Positions 5,034 through 5,291 of a DNA stretch of 5,291 bases are shown piece by piece. This DNA is from Acidimicrobiaceae bacterium (lineage in GTDB: Bacteria; Actinomycetota; Acidimicrobiia; Acidimicrobiales; Ilumatobacteraceae), in contig CANKUF010000065.1 in the NCBI GenBank assembly GCA_947486675.1, forward strand, positions 1-5,291, written 5' to 3'. The notes beneath the pieces are model-generated. The model worked only from the letters and a program-made list of their open reading frames with translations, had not been told where the DNA came from and did no database searches. Position 1 is the stretch's first letter, and each line of letters starts with the position of its first letter. Made by a program: the position numbers and the translations under genes.

Positions 5034-5291
5034 ATGACTACTAGCAAGGGCAATTCGGCTTTTGGGCCAATGAAGGTAAATCGCGGCTTGGCCGAGATGC
5101 TTAAGGGTGGCGTCATTATGGACGTGGTCAACCCTGAGCAGGCAAAGATCGCCGAAGATGCTGGTGCAACTGCAGTGATGGCACTTGAGCGCGTACCGGC
5201 CGACATTCGACGCGACGGTGGTGTTGCTCGCATGAGTGACCCAGAAATGATCGAGGGCATCACAGCCGTTGTCACTATTCCGGTTATTGTC
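5034..5291 (+). CDS. pdxS: Pyridoxal 5'-phosphate synthase, PdxS subunit (3' partial)
   Basis: The first 86 residues of PdxS, the TIM-barrel subunit that builds pyridoxal 5'-phosphate (vitamin B6) from ribose 5-phosphate, glyceraldehyde 3-phosphate and ammonia supplied by the glutaminase PdxT. The sequence is highly conserved: [20 protein letters not shown] (19-38), [17 protein letters not shown] (43-59), [12 protein letters not shown] (62-73) and VTIPVIV (80-86). D30 lines up with the ribose-binding Asp24 of Bacillus subtilis PdxS. The spacing from that Asp predicts the Schiff-base lysine (Lys81 there) at residue 87, the first codon beyond the window. The N-terminus is about six residues longer than the Bacillus protein. 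The ATG at 5034 gives a normal start with [13 protein letters not shown] leading into the conserved core. A pdxT gene would be expected downstream. Confidence 0.95.
   Translation, partial: MTTSKGNSAFGPMKVNRGLAEMLKGGVIMDVVNPEQAKIAEDAGATAVMALERVPADIRRDGGVARMSDPEMIEGITAVVTIPVIV

Noticed and set aside
5003..5275. Antisense open frame of 90 codons opposite pdxS
   Set aside because: It is the Ser/Ala/Pro-rich reverse image of the highly conserved pdxS N-terminus.

Overview
The window reads as chromosomal DNA of an actinobacterium (Actinomycetota). The strongest sign is a PimA-type phosphatidyl-myo-inositol mannosyltransferase, an enzyme of the phosphatidylinositol-mannoside envelope lipids made by this phylum. 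A luciferase-like oxidoreductase with an F420-family look and an ArsC of the kind common in actinobacteria agree with this. Base composition looks close to half GC by eye, well below Mycobacterium or Streptomyces, so an aquatic lineage such as Acidimicrobiia or Nanopelagicales is a reasonable guess. That placement is inference. Coding density is very high, no gap exceeds about 70 bases, and I see no mobile element, CRISPR array, tRNA or rRNA.

Layout. The left edge (1-249, +) holds the C-terminal part of an arsenate reductase of the low-molecular-weight phosphatase family. It converges on a luciferase-like monooxygenase (246-1181, -), and the two stop codons overlap in TTAA. A 44-base divergent gap separates that gene from pimA (1226-2407, +). 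Then comes lemA (2452-3006), followed after 2 bases by an HtpX-type M48 membrane protease (3009-3914) and after 3 bases by a DUF3048/YerB-like lipoprotein (3918-4967). These three genes look like one operon. After a 66-base gap with possible hairpins, pdxS, the synthase subunit of pyridoxal 5'-phosphate synthase, begins at 5034 and runs off the right edge. The window ends at the codon just before the one expected for its substrate-binding lysine.

How the genes fit together. In mycobacteria pimA and pdxS lie close together in a conserved neighbourhood (pgsA, acyltransferase, pimA, then pdxS, pdxT, yebC). Here both ends of that neighbourhood are kept and a three-gene envelope cassette (membrane-anchored LemA, membrane protease HtpX, secreted DUF3048 lipoprotein) sits between them. 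The arsenate reductase and oxidoreductase on the left look like an unrelated neighbourhood abutting this block.

Expression signals. lemA and pdxS each have a TANNNT -10-like hexamer 6-7 bases before the ATG and no Shine-Dalgarno sequence, which suggests leaderless transcripts. The oxidoreductase (AAGGAG) and the DUF3048 gene (AGGGAG) have clear ribosome binding sites. The divergent gap has a heptamer, TACCGTA, that reads as a -10 element on both strands. I found no convincing evidence of a wholly new system. The points most worth checking are the LemA-HtpX-DUF3048 cassette and the promoter architecture.
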